Origin: Microbispora rosea subsp. aerata
GTDB taxonomy: Bacteria > Actinomycetota > Actinomycetes > Streptosporangiales > Streptosporangiaceae
DNA length: 64,000 bases
Assembly (NCBI RefSeq): GCF_014647835.1
Contig: NZ_BMPY01000010.1
Span: 163,733 to 227,732, forward strand
Reading direction: 5' to 3'
Below the pieces are notes generated by a model, which had not been told where the DNA came from, did no database searches, and saw only the letters and a list, made by a program, of their open reading frames with translations. This document shows positions 37,157 to 45,646 of this stretch, piece by piece. Position 1 is the first letter of the stretch. Every line of letters begins with the position of its first letter. The translations under genes were made by a program, and so were the position numbers.

Positions 37157-38380
37157 GTGACCGACCCGACCGTCGACCTGACCGCTGACGAGGCCCGAAG
37201 GATCATCCTCCGGGCCCAGGGCTTCCTCGGCGCCGCCGCCCGCGGTGGCGGCGTCCCCGCCATGCTGCGGCGCGTCGGCGCCGTCCAGCTCGACACCATC
37301 TCCGTCCTCGCCCGCTCCCACGAGCTCGTCGCGTACGCGCGCCTCGGGCCGGTGGGCCGCGCCGTGGTCGAGCGGGCCTACTGGGACGACCCCGCCCGGG
37401 CCTTCGAATACTGGTGCCACGCCGCCTGCGTCCTGCCCATCGAGCAGTGGCCGCTGTACGCCTTCCGCCGCCGCGCGTACCGGGACCGGCGCTACCGCTG
37501 GCACGAGGTGCCGCCCGTGGTCGACAAGGTGCTGGAGCAGGTGCGGTCGGACGGCCCGCTGACCACGGCCGACATCGGCGGCGCCAAGAATGGGGGCCCG
37601 TGGTGGGACTGGTCGGACACCAAGATCGCCATCGAGTTCCTCCTCGACATCGGTGAGGTCGTCTGCACCCGCCGCGTCGGCTGGCGGCGCGTCTACGAGC
37701 TCGCCGAGCGCGCGATCCCGGCGGATTTGCTCGCCCAGGACCTGACCGACGACGAGTGCGTGACCCGGCTGACCACGATCGCGGGGCGGTCCCTCGGCGT
37801 GGCCACCAGGGCGGATCTGGTCGACTTCATCCGGGTCACGGGCAAGCACGCCGCCATGCTCGACGAGGCGCTGCTGAGCGGCGCCGCCGGCCTCGTGCCC
37901 GTACGCGTGTCGGGCTGGCCCGCACGGCGCGGCGCGGGCGCGCACAGGCCGAACGCCTGGGCCGACCCGGCGGCGCTGGAGAGCGAGCCGCGCGGGCGGC
38001 ACCGCACCACGCCGCTGTCGCCGTTCGACTCGCTCATCTGGGAGCGGGCGCGGGCCGAGCGCGTGTTCGGCCTCAACCACCGGCTGGAGGCGTACGTCCC
38101 GAAGGACAAGCGGGTGCACGGCTACTTCGCGATGCCGGTGCTGGCGGGCGGGCGGATCATCGGCAGGGTCGACCCGGCGCGCGAGGGCGCCACGCTGGTC
38201 GCCCGGCAGGTCGGCTTCGAGCCGGGCGGCGGGCGCGCCAAGGCCGTGGAGGCGATGAGCGACGCCCTGTGGGAGGCCGCGAGCTGGGTCGGCTGCACCG
38301 GCGTGCGGGTGGAGCGGGTCGGCGCGCCGGATCTGGAGGCCCCGTTACGCGCCGCCGTGGCCCGCGGTCCCCGCCGTTAG
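37157..38380 (+). CDS. YcaQ/AlkX-type winged-helix DNA glycosylase-like protein
   Basis: 407 residues from GTG 37157. Family marks include the N-terminal MLRRVGAVQLDTISVLARSH, with the QLDTI segment that stands for the catalytic QxD motif of YcaQ interstrand-crosslink glycosylases. Also present are EYWCHAACVLPIEQWPL, a winged-helix middle region (ADIGGAKNGGPWWDWSDTKI) and the C-terminal SPFDSLIWERARAERVFG and VHGYFAMPVLAGG. Such enzymes unhook DNA crosslinks made by azinomycin or nitrogen-mustard-type agents. Gln and Asp appear in place, so activity is plausible. It is transcribed alone and convergent with the response-regulator gene. Confidence 0.87.
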   Translation: MTDPTVDLTADEARRIILRAQGFLGAAARGGGVPAMLRRVGAVQLDTISVLARSHELVAYARLGPVGRAVVERAYWDDPARAFEYWCHAACVLPIEQWPLYAFRRRAYRDRRYRWHEVPPVVDKVLEQVRSDGPLTTADIGGAKNGGPWWDWSDTKIAIEFLLDIGEVVCTRRVGWRRVYELAERAIPADLLAQDLTDDECVTRLTTIAGRSLGVATRADLVDFIRVTGKHAAMLDEALLSGAAGLVPVRVSGWPARRGAGAHRPNAWADPAALESEPRGRHRTTPLSPFDSLIWERARAERVFGLNHRLEAYVPKDKRVHGYFAMPVLAGGRIIGRVDPAREGATLVARQVGFEPGGGRAKAVEAMSDALWEAASWVGCTGVRVERVGAPDLEAPLRAAVARGPRR

Positions 38381-38385
38381 CGCGC

Positions 38386-39090
38386 TCAGGTGATCTCTAG
38401 CAGCCGCTCCCGGACGGCGTAGACCACGGCCTCCATGCGCGAGTGGAGCTGGAGCTTCTCCAGGATGTTGCGGACGTGGTTCTTCACCGTGTTCTCGGAG
38501 ATGAACAGGTCTTTGGCGATCTCGCGGTTGTTCATGCCCTTCGCGACGAGCCGCAGGACCTCCATCTCCCGGTCGGTCAGGCGGGGCACCGGGAGCTGGG
38601 GGGGCCGCTCGGCCTCCTTGCGGCTCATGTTCGCGAACTCGGTGATCAACTTGGCCGCCATGGCGGGGTTGATGAGCGACTGGCCTTCGTGGACGCCGCG
38701 CACGGCGTCGGGGACCTCGTCGATCTGGACGTCCTTGAGGAGGTAGCCGGTCGCGCCCGCCTTGATCGCCTCGAAGAGGTCCTCCTCCTCGTCGCTGACC
38801 GTCAGCATGATGATCCGGGTGCTCGGCACCGCTTCCTTGATCTTCCGGGTTGCCCCGATGCCGTCCAGCTTCGGCATGCGGACGTCCATCAGGACCACGT
38901 CCGGCATCGTCCGGTCCGCGAGCTCGACGGCTTCCTTGCCGTCGCTCGCCTCGCCTACCACCTCGATGTCCGCCTCCGCGGCCAGCGCGAGCTCCAGGCT
39001 CCGGCGGATCAGCGCGTGATCGTCGACGATCAGCACACGGATCGGCTCGCTTCGACCGGCTGCTCGGGCCGCCTCGTCGGGTCGGGTCAC
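38386..39090 (-). CDS. NarL/FixJ-family response regulator
   Basis: 234 residues from GTG 39090, chosen because GGAGG lies six bases upstream; the ATG at 39111 would put the ribosome-binding site inside the gene. The receiver domain has DD at 23-24, phospho-Asp69 in VVLMDVRMPK and Lys in GYLLKDV. A LuxR-type helix-turn-helix follows: LTDREMEVLRLVAKGMNNRE, then LFISENTVKNHVRNIL. No cognate histidine kinase is adjacent, so it is an orphan. A similar orphan regulator lies near secA and hpf in Streptomyces (from memory of that gene order), which makes this a core gene flanking the accessory block to its right. Confidence 0.92.
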   Translation of the reverse strand: MTRPDEAARAAGRSEPIRVLIVDDHALIRRSLELALAAEADIEVVGEASDGKEAVELADRTMPDVVLMDVRMPKLDGIGATRKIKEAVPSTRIIMLTVSDEEEDLFEAIKAGATGYLLKDVQIDEVPDAVRGVHEGQSLINPAMAAKLITEFANMSRKEAERPPQLPVPRLTDREMEVLRLVAKGMNNREIAKDLFISENTVKNHVRNILEKLQLHSRMEAVVYAVRERLLEIT

Positions 39091-39209
39091 GGAACCTCCT
39101 TGCGGGGCCAAGGACGCTGGACCGACATCATTACACGGGTTCCATGGTGGTTAGGGATCTTCGTCGTTCCCGCGGCGCCCGGATCCGCCCGCGTGGCAGA
39201 CGTGCCATG

Positions 39210-39650
39210 TCACCGGATGCCGTGCTGGGCGAAGAATGCGGCGACCTTGGAACCCATGGGGGTCAGCTGCTGGTGAAGAGTACGAAGCTGTAAGAGCGGA
39301 TCGGCGGAATTCTCCTTGCCAGGCTGCCCCACCGCCCCCACTAAAGCACCCCCCAGGTCTGCAAGGATGGGCGTAAGGCCTGCACTGAGCAGGCTGCCGG
39401 GAGCCAGGACGGCGGCGCTCGCGATCAATTTCGCTCGGTTGCGCAGGGCCTCGGCGACCTTGTGAGCGTTCTGCGTCATCGTGCCCACTTCCGTCCGCAC
39501 CCGGTCACGGTGCGGGCCTTTCCACTGCATCCGGTCGATGCTCGGGCCGATGGGTTTCAGCACCTCCTCAATCGCTTCGGCCAGATCCTGGTGCTCGTGC
39601 GCCAATCGCATCAGGTCGTCGTACGGCAACATCCCCGTTTTCCGATCCAA
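39210..39650 (-). CDS. WXG100-like protein, probable partner of the DUF1023 hydrolase
   Basis: 146 residues from ATG 39650. Residues about 8-45 and 50-80 form a helical hairpin with the turn DRMQWKGPHRDRVR, which contains W-x-G. The second half is Ala/Leu-rich with LIASAAVLAPGSLLSAGL, then a Gly-rich stretch and a C-terminal helix. No signal peptide. It diverges from the hydrolase gene across 62 bp. WXG100-type proteins are exported by, or pair with cargo of, the type VII (ESX) pathway. Codon use in this block looks less GC-biased than in the flanking core genes. Role as an escort for the hydrolase is inferred. Confidence 0.72.
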   Translation of the reverse strand: MDRKTGMLPYDDLMRLAHEHQDLAEAIEEVLKPIGPSIDRMQWKGPHRDRVRTEVGTMTQNAHKVAEALRNRAKLIASAAVLAPGSLLSAGLTPILADLGGALVGAVGQPGKENSADPLLQLRTLHQQLTPMGSKVAAFFAQHGIR

Positions 39651-39712
39651 ACGAAACCGGCAGTTAATTCAATCCTTCCACAGTCTGTAAAGATCGGCTA
39701 TGTTTCTGCCTC

Positions 39713-41302
39713 GTGGCACCGGAGCGCGTGGTCGACCCAGAAGAGCTTGAACAACTGGCCAAGCAACTCAACGACAAGCGACAACTGATTGAACTGTACT
39801 ACAAGCGGGCCCTCCAGCTCGTGGGCCAGTCAGAGGCGAATGCGTTGACGACCGTGCTGAAATGGGCCAATGAAACCGCCTCCGAGCTGCGCAATCGCGC
39901 CACCATCGCACGCGCCGAGGTGAAGGGCGGCGATCCGGTCGGCGCATTATCCGCGTTCGGCCTGACCACTGCCATCGGAAAAGTTTCCGGCGACGACCAA
40001 ACCCGGTTACGGCAAGACCTGAAAAAGGTCGTCAGCGACAACACCGCATGCACTCCGGAAGAGCGAGCACAGGCGATCCGCAAGTTCTTCGGGAAACTGA
40101 CCGTCGCCGAACGGGCCTGGCTCGCCATCGATCAGCCCGACGTGGTCGGCAAGCTGGACGGTGCCCCCGCGAACGTCCGCTACGCCGCGAACCGGCTTGT
40201 GATCGAGCGCACACTCGCCCGCGAGCGCGACGAGCTGGCCAAACTGAAAGCCACCGCCCCCAAGGACCCCCGGGTGGCACTCCTCGAACAGCGGGTGGCC
40301 CGTATGACGGAGTTCCTCCAGCCCCGGGTAACTGGTGACGGTCAATCCAAGCCCCGTCAGTTCTTGCTGTTCGATCCCGCCGACGACGGGAAGGTCGCTG
40401 AGGTCTTCGGGGATCTGAGCAAGGCCGAGCACGTCGCCGTCATGGTCCCCGGCATCACGAACCGGCTCGACAACTACCACGAGCTCGCACAAGACGCGAA
40501 AAGACTTATTAGACATCCCGTCACCGGAAATGATTTACCGAAAACTGCGTTGATCACCTGGCTGGGTTATGACACGCCCGAGCTGGGAGATTCGGTGCTG
40601 CCGGCCAAGGCCGAGGCCGGCGCCCCCGCGCTGCGTTCGTTCCGTGCCGGGCTGGAGGCGGCCAAGGGGGCGAAGTTCGCGCTGTTCGCCCACAGCTACG
40701 GCACGCTGCTCTCCAGTAAGGCGCTGCAGCTGGGGACTCCGTTCGACTCCGTAGTGTTCATGGGCAGCCCGGGCCTGGGCGCGAACGTCAAGAGCGTGGC
40801 CGACCTCAAGCTGGCACCCGGCACCCCAGTGTTCGCCATGCGTGCTCCCGGCGACTGGGTGTCCTACAGCGAGGCACACGGGAAAGACCCGGCGGAGCTG
40901 CCAGGTGTCCAGCGCCTGGCCACCGGTAAGTCCTCCGGGCACAGCCAGTACTACTTGCAGAACAGCACAGCGCTGCAGAACCTGCGGGCGCTCCTCACTG
41001 GGGACGGGTCTTATCAACCCTTCATAGGCTCACCAGAACTGGACGATGAGCAGTTCGGTGCCAGTAATGTGCGGGTTCTCGTCAAGGAACTCCAGAGCCG
41101 GGTGCCACAGTGGAAAGCAGGCGAGCTCGGTGCCGTGCTCGATCCGGCGATCAAAAGCGTGCTCGATGGAGAGGTCGACTTCAACACAAAGATCACCCGT
41201 ATCTGGCAAGCGCTGCAAAAAACCGACCTCGACGTCTACTTCACCAAAGGGGACATCGCAGCGATCACTGCCAAGGTTGCCGCGGCACCGCTGACTCACT
41301 AG
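39713..41302 (+). CDS. DUF1023-type alpha/beta-hydrolase with N-terminal helical (ESX-like) domain
   Basis: 529 residues from GTG 39713. Residues 1-105 are helical (ELEQLAKQLNDKRQLIELYY, then TTVLKWANETASELRNRATI). A second helical region at 120-215 precedes the alpha/beta-hydrolase domain at about 225-420. The likely catalytic triad is Ser328 in FAHSYGTLLS (H-S-Y-G nucleophile elbow), Asp381 in MRAPGDWVS and His410 in SSGHSQYY. A further 115 residues without known motif follow (ending KGDIAAITAKVAAAP). DUF1023 enzymes are actinobacterial esterase/lipase-like proteins that often carry WXG-type leaders. With no Sec signal, export through type VII is the best guess. The six lipoprotein genes begin 57 bp downstream on the same strand, making an effector-immunity layout. 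Confidence 0.85.
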   Translation: MAPERVVDPEELEQLAKQLNDKRQLIELYYKRALQLVGQSEANALTTVLKWANETASELRNRATIARAEVKGGDPVGALSAFGLTTAIGKVSGDDQTRLRQDLKKVVSDNTACTPEERAQAIRKFFGKLTVAERAWLAIDQPDVVGKLDGAPANVRYAANRLVIERTLARERDELAKLKATAPKDPRVALLEQRVARMTEFLQPRVTGDGQSKPRQFLLFDPADDGKVAEVFGDLSKAEHVAVMVPGITNRLDNYHELAQDAKRLIRHPVTGNDLPKTALITWLGYDTPELGDSVLPAKAEAGAPALRSFRAGLEAAKGAKFALFAHSYGTLLSSKALQLGTPFDSVVFMGSPGLGANVKSVADLKLAPGTPVFAMRAPGDWVSYSEAHGKDPAELPGVQRLATGKSSGHSQYYLQNSTALQNLRALLTGDGSYQPFIGSPELDDEQFGASNVRVLVKELQSRVPQWKAGELGAVLDPAIKSVLDGEVDFNTKITRIWQALQKTDLDVYFTKGDIAAITAKVAAAPLTH

Positions 41303-41359
41303 TAAGGAAATACGGAACAACGTCGCTATCCATACTATAGTAAGGGACCCACAGCCCAG

Positions 41360-41836
41360 GTGATTTCTCTGCCCCAGAGCCGTCGCGCCATCATCGCGAT
41401 GCTATGCCTGCCCATGCTTCTGGCCGCCTGCACACGTGAACCGGAGATAGAGTTGACTCCCGAACAATCACGCCAGGTCTTCGTCACCGAAGCCAAGGCC
41501 ATCATCCAGGCAGTCATTCCCGACGCCGACGTCCGCGTCACCCTCATCGACCAGGATGTGCCGTGCGGCGGTCCAGTTGGCACGGACTTCAGCAGCGTAG
41601 AAAGCAGCTATGTCGTCTTCGGTAAGGCCCAAAATGAAACGTCGAGCGCCGACGAGGTGTTTCGCAAGGTCCTCGACGTGCTGAAACAGCGCGGCTGGAC
41701 GATCAACTACACGAAAGGTCGAGTAGCCGGGGCAGAGCGCAAGGGTGTTGGCGGTTTCAGCGTCGGCATCGGGGAGGCTCCAATCAGCATCAACATCGAC
41801 GGAACAACCGAATGCGTAGACAACCCGAATAGATAA
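41360..41836 (+). CDS. Lipoprotein paralogue 1 of the six-gene array
   Basis: 158 residues from GTG 41360. Basic start (MISLPQSRR), hydrophobic core, lipobox LLAAC with Cys24. The mature part begins TREPEIELTPEQSRQVF and contains EAKAIIQAVIP, then VPCGGPVGTDFSSVES, a helix VFRKVLDVLKQRGWTINYT, and a Gly-rich hairpin (GVGGFSVGIGEAPISINIDG). Cys69 (PCGGP) and Cys152 (TEC) are conserved in all six copies and probably form a disulfide. The fold looks like a small alpha/beta domain on the outer face of the membrane. No known family was recognised. It is closest to copy 4 (shared TREPEIELTP and FSSVES), from which it starts exactly 2026 bp away. Confidence 0.85.
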   Translation: MISLPQSRRAIIAMLCLPMLLAACTREPEIELTPEQSRQVFVTEAKAIIQAVIPDADVRVTLIDQDVPCGGPVGTDFSSVESSYVVFGKAQNETSSADEVFRKVLDVLKQRGWTINYTKGRVAGAERKGVGGFSVGIGEAPISINIDGTTECVDNPNR

Positions 41837-41957
41837 CCATCCAACGCTCCCACATCCGACTCGCCCCGATCTCCACCGTCCCCACAAACGCTCAACGGAA
41901 AAGTAATCGAAACCGTCCACTCATGCCCACGAGCATCATGAGTAACCCACAGCCCAA

Positions 41958-42434
41958 ATGATCTCCCTGTCCCGGAGCCGCCGTGTCATTGTCGCGGTGC
42001 TATGCCTGCCCATACTCCTGGCCGGGTGCACACTCGGGCCGGAAGCGGAGATGACACCCGAACAATCACGCCAAGCCTTCATCACCGAGACCAAGGCCAT
42101 CATCCAGGCCGTCATTCCCGACACCGACCCCCGTGTCACCCCCATTGAGCAGGACGTGCCGTGCGGCGGACCGGTTGGCACAGATTCCAGCAGTATACAA
42201 AGCGCCTATTCCATTTTCGGTGAAGTACCGGATGACACGCAGAATCCTGACGAAGTGTTCCGCAAGGTCGTCGACGTGCTGAAACAACGCGGCTGGACAA
42301 TCAACTACACAACTGGTCGAGAAGCCGGGGCGAGGCGCAAAGGCGTAGGCGGAATCGGTGTAGGCGTCGGAGGCTCACCTCTGGGCATCAATATCGATGG
42401 AGACACCGAGTGTGCAGAAAACCCAGATAGATAG
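41958..42434 (+). CDS. Lipoprotein paralogue 2 of the array
   Basis: 158 residues from ATG 41958. Lipobox LLAGC (Cys24), mature start TLGPEAEMTPEQSRQAFITE. Distinct from copy 1 in the loop after VES (AYSIFGEVPDDTQNPDEV) and at the end, GVGGIGVGVGGSPLGINIDG. That GVGGI...GGSP...GDTEC ending is shared only with copy 5, whose start lies exactly 2026 bp further on. Both structural Cys are kept. The 121-bp spacer before it contains an inverted repeat ACTCATG...CATGAGT (41919-41943). Predicted role as for the other copies: surface lipoprotein, possible immunity factor. Confidence 0.85.
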   Translation: MISLSRSRRVIVAVLCLPILLAGCTLGPEAEMTPEQSRQAFITETKAIIQAVIPDTDPRVTPIEQDVPCGGPVGTDSSSIQSAYSIFGEVPDDTQNPDEVFRKVVDVLKQRGWTINYTTGREAGARRKGVGGIGVGVGGSPLGINIDGDTECAENPDR

Positions 42435-42679
42435 GTATCCAACGCTCCGGCACCGACTCAGCCTCGACTACCGCCATCCCACAAACAGTCAACGGAAACG
42501 CGATCGAAACCGTCCACTCATGCTCGCGTGCACACAACCCAGCACACGCCCGGTCCGCCGACTGTATCGAAAACGGTGAAAAGCGAGCAGGCCGCACCCG
42601 GCCTGCGCACGGCGAACGACCTCATCACAAAGGCCACCCAGATCCGGTGCCACGCCGCAATCAAGGACCCACAGCCCAG

Positions 42680-43153
42680 ATGATCTCCCTGCCCCAGAGC
42701 CGCCGTGTCATTATCGCGGTGCTATGCCTGCCCATACTCCTGGCCGGCTGCACACTCGGGCCGGAAGTGGAGATGACACCCGAACAATCACGTCAGGCCT
42801 TCGTCGCCGAAGCCAAGGCCATCATCCAGGCCGTCATTCCCAACGCCGACCCCCAAGTCATCCTCATCGGCGACGCGCCATGCGGCGGACCTGTCGGCAC
42901 CGAAGACAGCAGCGTAGAAAGCAGCTATTCCGTCTATGATGAAACATCGGATGATGCACTGAACCCCGACGAGGTGTTTAGCAGGGTCGTCGACGTGCTG
43001 AAACAGCGCGGCTGGACAATCAACTACACGGCTGATCGAGTTGCCGGAGCAGAACGCAAGGGGGTCGGTGGCTTCCGAGTCGGCATCGGAAAGGCCCCGG
43101 TCAGCATCAACATCGACGGAAGAACCGAGTGCGTGGACAACCCGGATAGATAA
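42680..43153 (+). CDS. Lipoprotein paralogue 3 of the array
   Basis: 157 residues from ATG 42680, chosen over an in-frame ATG at 42647 because it aligns with the other copies. Lipobox LLAGC, mature start TLGPEVEMTPEQSRQAFVAE. One residue is missing before PCGGP (LIGDAPCGGP for LIDQDVPCGGP). The central loop reads SYSVYDETSDDALNPDEV. The C-terminal hairpin GVGGFRVGIGKAPVSINIDG resembles copies 4 and 6. A long 245-bp spacer with a terminator-like hairpin precedes it. Confidence 0.85.
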   Translation: MISLPQSRRVIIAVLCLPILLAGCTLGPEVEMTPEQSRQAFVAEAKAIIQAVIPNADPQVILIGDAPCGGPVGTEDSSVESSYSVYDETSDDALNPDEVFSRVVDVLKQRGWTINYTADRVAGAERKGVGGFRVGIGKAPVSINIDGRTECVDNPDR

Positions 43154-43385
43154 CCATCCAACGCTCTCACATCCGACTCGCCCGCTCTCCACCGTCCCCA
43201 CAAACGCTCATCGAAACCGTCCACTCATGCTCACGTGCACACAGCCCAGCACACGCCCGGTCCGCCGGCTGTATCGGAAACGGTGAAAAGCGAGCAGGCC
43301 GCATCCGGCCCGCGCACGGCGAACGACCTCATCACAAAGGCCGCCCAGAACTGGCAGCACACCGCAATCAGGGACCCACACCCAG

Positions 43386-43862
43386 TTGATTTCTCTGCCC
43401 CGAAGCCGCCGTGTCATTGTCACGGTGCTATGCCTGCCCATACTCCTGGCCAGCTGCACACGTGAGCCGGAGATAGAGTTAACCCCCCACCAGTCACGCA
43501 AGGTCTTCGTCACTGAGGCCAAAGCCATCATCCAGGCAGTGATTCCCAACGCCGACCCCCGCGTCACCCTCATCAACCAGGACGTGCCATGCGGCGGCCC
43601 GGTCGGCACAGAATTCAGCAGCGTAGAAAGCACCTATATCGTCTTCGGTAAGACTTCAAATGAGACGTCGAACGCTGACGAGGTGTTTCGCAAGGTCCTC
43701 GATGTACTGAAACAGCGCGGCTGGACAATCAACTACACGAAAGGTCGAGTAGCCGGGGCAGAACGCAAGGGAGTCGGCGGCTTCCGAGTCGGCGTCGGGG
43801 AAGCTCCGGTCAGCATCAACATCGACGGAACAACCGAGTGCATAGACAACCCGGATAGATAG
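43386..43862 (+). CDS. Lipoprotein paralogue 4 of the array
   Basis: 158 residues from a TTG at 43386 in the same sequence context as the GTG/ATG starts of the other copies. Lipobox LLASC, mature start TREPEIELTPHQSRKVF. Closest to copy 1 in its first half. Its second half (STYIVFGKTSNETSNADEVF to the end) is almost identical to copy 6, suggesting gene conversion. The TTG start may lower its expression relative to the other copies. Both structural Cys are kept. Confidence 0.83.
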   Translation: MISLPRSRRVIVTVLCLPILLASCTREPEIELTPHQSRKVFVTEAKAIIQAVIPNADPRVTLINQDVPCGGPVGTEFSSVESTYIVFGKTSNETSNADEVFRKVLDVLKQRGWTINYTKGRVAGAERKGVGGFRVGVGEAPVSINIDGTTECIDNPDR

Positions 43863-43983
43863 GTATCCAATGCTCCGACACCCGACCCGTCCCGGTCTCC
43901 GCCGTCCCCACAAACGCTCAACGGAAAAGTAATCGAAACCGTCCACTCATGCCCGCGAGCATCATGAGTAACCAACAGCCCAA

Positions 43984-44460
43984 ATGATCTCCCTATCCCG
44001 AAGCTGCCGTTTTATTGTCGCGGTGCTATGCCTGCCCATACTTCTGGCCGGCTGCACACTCGAGCCGGAAGTGGAGATGACCCCCGAACAATCACGCCAA
44101 GCCTTCATCACCGAAGCCAAAGCCATCATCCAGGCCGTCATTCCCGACGCCGAACCACTCGTCGTTGTGCAGGTGAAGGATGCGCCCTGCGGAGGCCCGG
44201 TCGGCACCGAACATACCAGCGTGGAGAGCTTGATCAATGTCCGCGGCACTACTAAGAATGTCAGCCCGGATTCCGATGAAGTATTCCACAAAGTGGTCGG
44301 CGTGTTGAAACAACGCGGCTGGACAATTAACTTCACGAATAATCGTGTAGCCGGAGCAGAACGCAAGGGCGTAGGCGGCATCAGCGCAGGCGTCGGAGGA
44401 TCACCTGTGGGCATCAACATCAGCGGAGACACGGAGTGCGTGAAGAACCCAGATAAATAG
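43984..44460 (+). CDS. Lipoprotein paralogue 5 of the array
   Basis: 158 residues from ATG 43984. Lipobox LLAGC, mature start TLEPEVEMTPEQSRQAFITE. The most divergent middle: PLVVVQVKDAPCGGPVGTEH, then TSVESLINVRGTTKNVSPDS. The ending GVGGISAGVGGSPVGINISG matches copy 2. Spacer before it is 121 bp, the same length and class as the spacer before copy 2. Divergence is concentrated in the loops on either side of the conserved Cys, where a target-binding surface might be. Confidence 0.84.
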   Translation: MISLSRSCRFIVAVLCLPILLAGCTLEPEVEMTPEQSRQAFITEAKAIIQAVIPDAEPLVVVQVKDAPCGGPVGTEHTSVESLINVRGTTKNVSPDSDEVFHKVVGVLKQRGWTINFTNNRVAGAERKGVGGISAGVGGSPVGINISGDTECVKNPDK

Positions 44461-44616
44461 GAATCCTACGTTCCTACACTCGACCCGTCCCGACTTCCGC
44501 TGTCCCCGCAAACGCTGAACGGAAAATGACGAAGGCCACCCCTCATGCTCACAGCGCGTGCCGATACCGCTGCCCGGTCCCGCCACACCCGTCGTCATGA
44601 GTGATCCACAACCCAA

Positions 44617-45093
44617 ATGACCTCCCTATCCCGGAGCTGCCGTGTCATTGTCACGGTGCTATGCCTGCCCATGCTCCTGGCCGGCTGCGCACGTGAACCG
44701 GGCGTAGAGATGACCCCCGAACAAACACGCCAAGCCTTCATCACCGAAGCCAAAGCCATCATCCAGGCCGTCATTCCCAACGCCGACCCCCGCGTCACCC
44801 TCATCGACCAAGACGTGCCATGCGGCGGCCCGGTCGGCACAGAAGACAGCAGCGTAGAAAGCACCTATATCGTCTTCGGCAAGACCTCAAATGAGACGTC
44901 GAACGCTGACGAGGTGTTTCGCAAGGTCCTCGACGTACTGAAACAGCGCGGCTGGACAATCAACTACACGAAAGGTCGAGTAGCCGGGGCAGAGCGCAAG
45001 GGTGTTGGCGGTTTCCGCGTCGGCATCGGGGAGGCTCCGGTCAGCATCAACATCGGCGGAACAACCGAGTGCGTAGACAACCCGGATAGATAA
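44617..45093 (+). CDS. Lipoprotein paralogue 6 of the array (last copy)
   Basis: 158 residues from ATG 44617 (MTSLSRSCRVIVTVLCLPML). Lipobox LLAGC, mature start AREPGVEMTPEQTRQAFITE. Mosaic: the first half resembles copies 3 and 5, while SSVESTYIVFGKTSNETSNA to the end follows copy 4 with few changes, one being GGTTEC for DGTTEC. Both structural Cys are kept. The spacer before it (156 bp) is of a third class. No seventh copy follows; from 45094 the sequence keeps only about 45 bp of spacer homology. Confidence 0.85.
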   Translation: MTSLSRSCRVIVTVLCLPMLLAGCAREPGVEMTPEQTRQAFITEAKAIIQAVIPNADPRVTLIDQDVPCGGPVGTEDSSVESTYIVFGKTSNETSNADEVFRKVLDVLKQRGWTINYTKGRVAGAERKGVGGFRVGIGEAPVSINIGGTTECVDNPDR

Positions 45094-45646
45094 GCATCCA
45101 ACACTCCGGCACCCGACCCGCCCCGACTTCCGCCACAGAGGTTCTGCTACCGCTGACCAGCCAGAGCGCGTGCGCCCGGACCTCGACGAGCTGCTCTTGA
45201 GTCAACCGCTCGATGAGGTGGTATGCGTCGCCACTTCCGAACCCTCAGTTCTTGCCCTTGTCCCGGCCCGCACGGGCCGACAACGGCGAACGCCTGATGG
45301 CGAAACACCCTCGGGTTGGTCCTCGGCCCGCCTGCCGCCGTGGGGGAAGTGCGGCAGGCGGGTGGTACGGACGGGCGGTCTCCGACCCCCTCAGGCCGAG
45401 GAGGCCGCCCAGCCCCTCCGATCGCGGATCGCGCACCGGCGGGGCGGTCTCAGCGAGCGAACCCGAGGAGCAGATCTCGCCACATCGCACGTGCCCGGCA
45501 CGTGATCAACCGCTCGGTCTCAACGCTGCGGAGGCCGGGCCGGCCGGAGCACCACCATCGATACGACTCGCGAAGCCGGAGGCCTTCATCGCGACGACCC
45601 TGTCGTAGCTCGGCGACCCGGCGGCCGGGGCGGAAAGGGTGAGAAC
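45094..45646 (+). other. Right flank of the lipoprotein array, no gene supported
   Basis: About 550 bp. The first 45 bp match the array spacers (CATCCAACACTCCGGCACCC). Beyond this, frames on both strands are open by GC bias alone and show no recognisable protein. The boundary between the accessory block and the hpf core region lies here. Confidence 0.5.

Larger units (their letters stand above)
41360..45093 (+). repeat. Tandem array of six lipoprotein gene-plus-spacer units, built from a duplicated block
   Basis: Start-to-start distances are 598, 722, 706, 598 and 633 bp. Copies 1 and 4, and copies 2 and 5, are each exactly 2026 bp apart, and within each pair the proteins share private motifs. 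This indicates that a three-gene block (1-2-3) was duplicated to give 4-5-6. Spacers are homologous too: the tract CCCACAAACGCTCAACGGAA recurs after most copies. Two long spacers (42435-42679, 43154-43385) contain an extra segment with a GCAGGCCGCACCCGGCCTGC-type hairpin. Confidence 0.85.

Noticed and set aside
41360-45093. CRISPR-like or rRNA-type repeat array
   Set aside because: Units are 600-720 bp and encode lipoproteins; there are no short identical repeats with unique spacers.
45170-45608. Two plus-strand open frames of 111 and 131 codons after the lipoprotein array
   Set aside because: Arg/Pro-rich, without ribosome-binding site, motif or resemblance to the array proteins.
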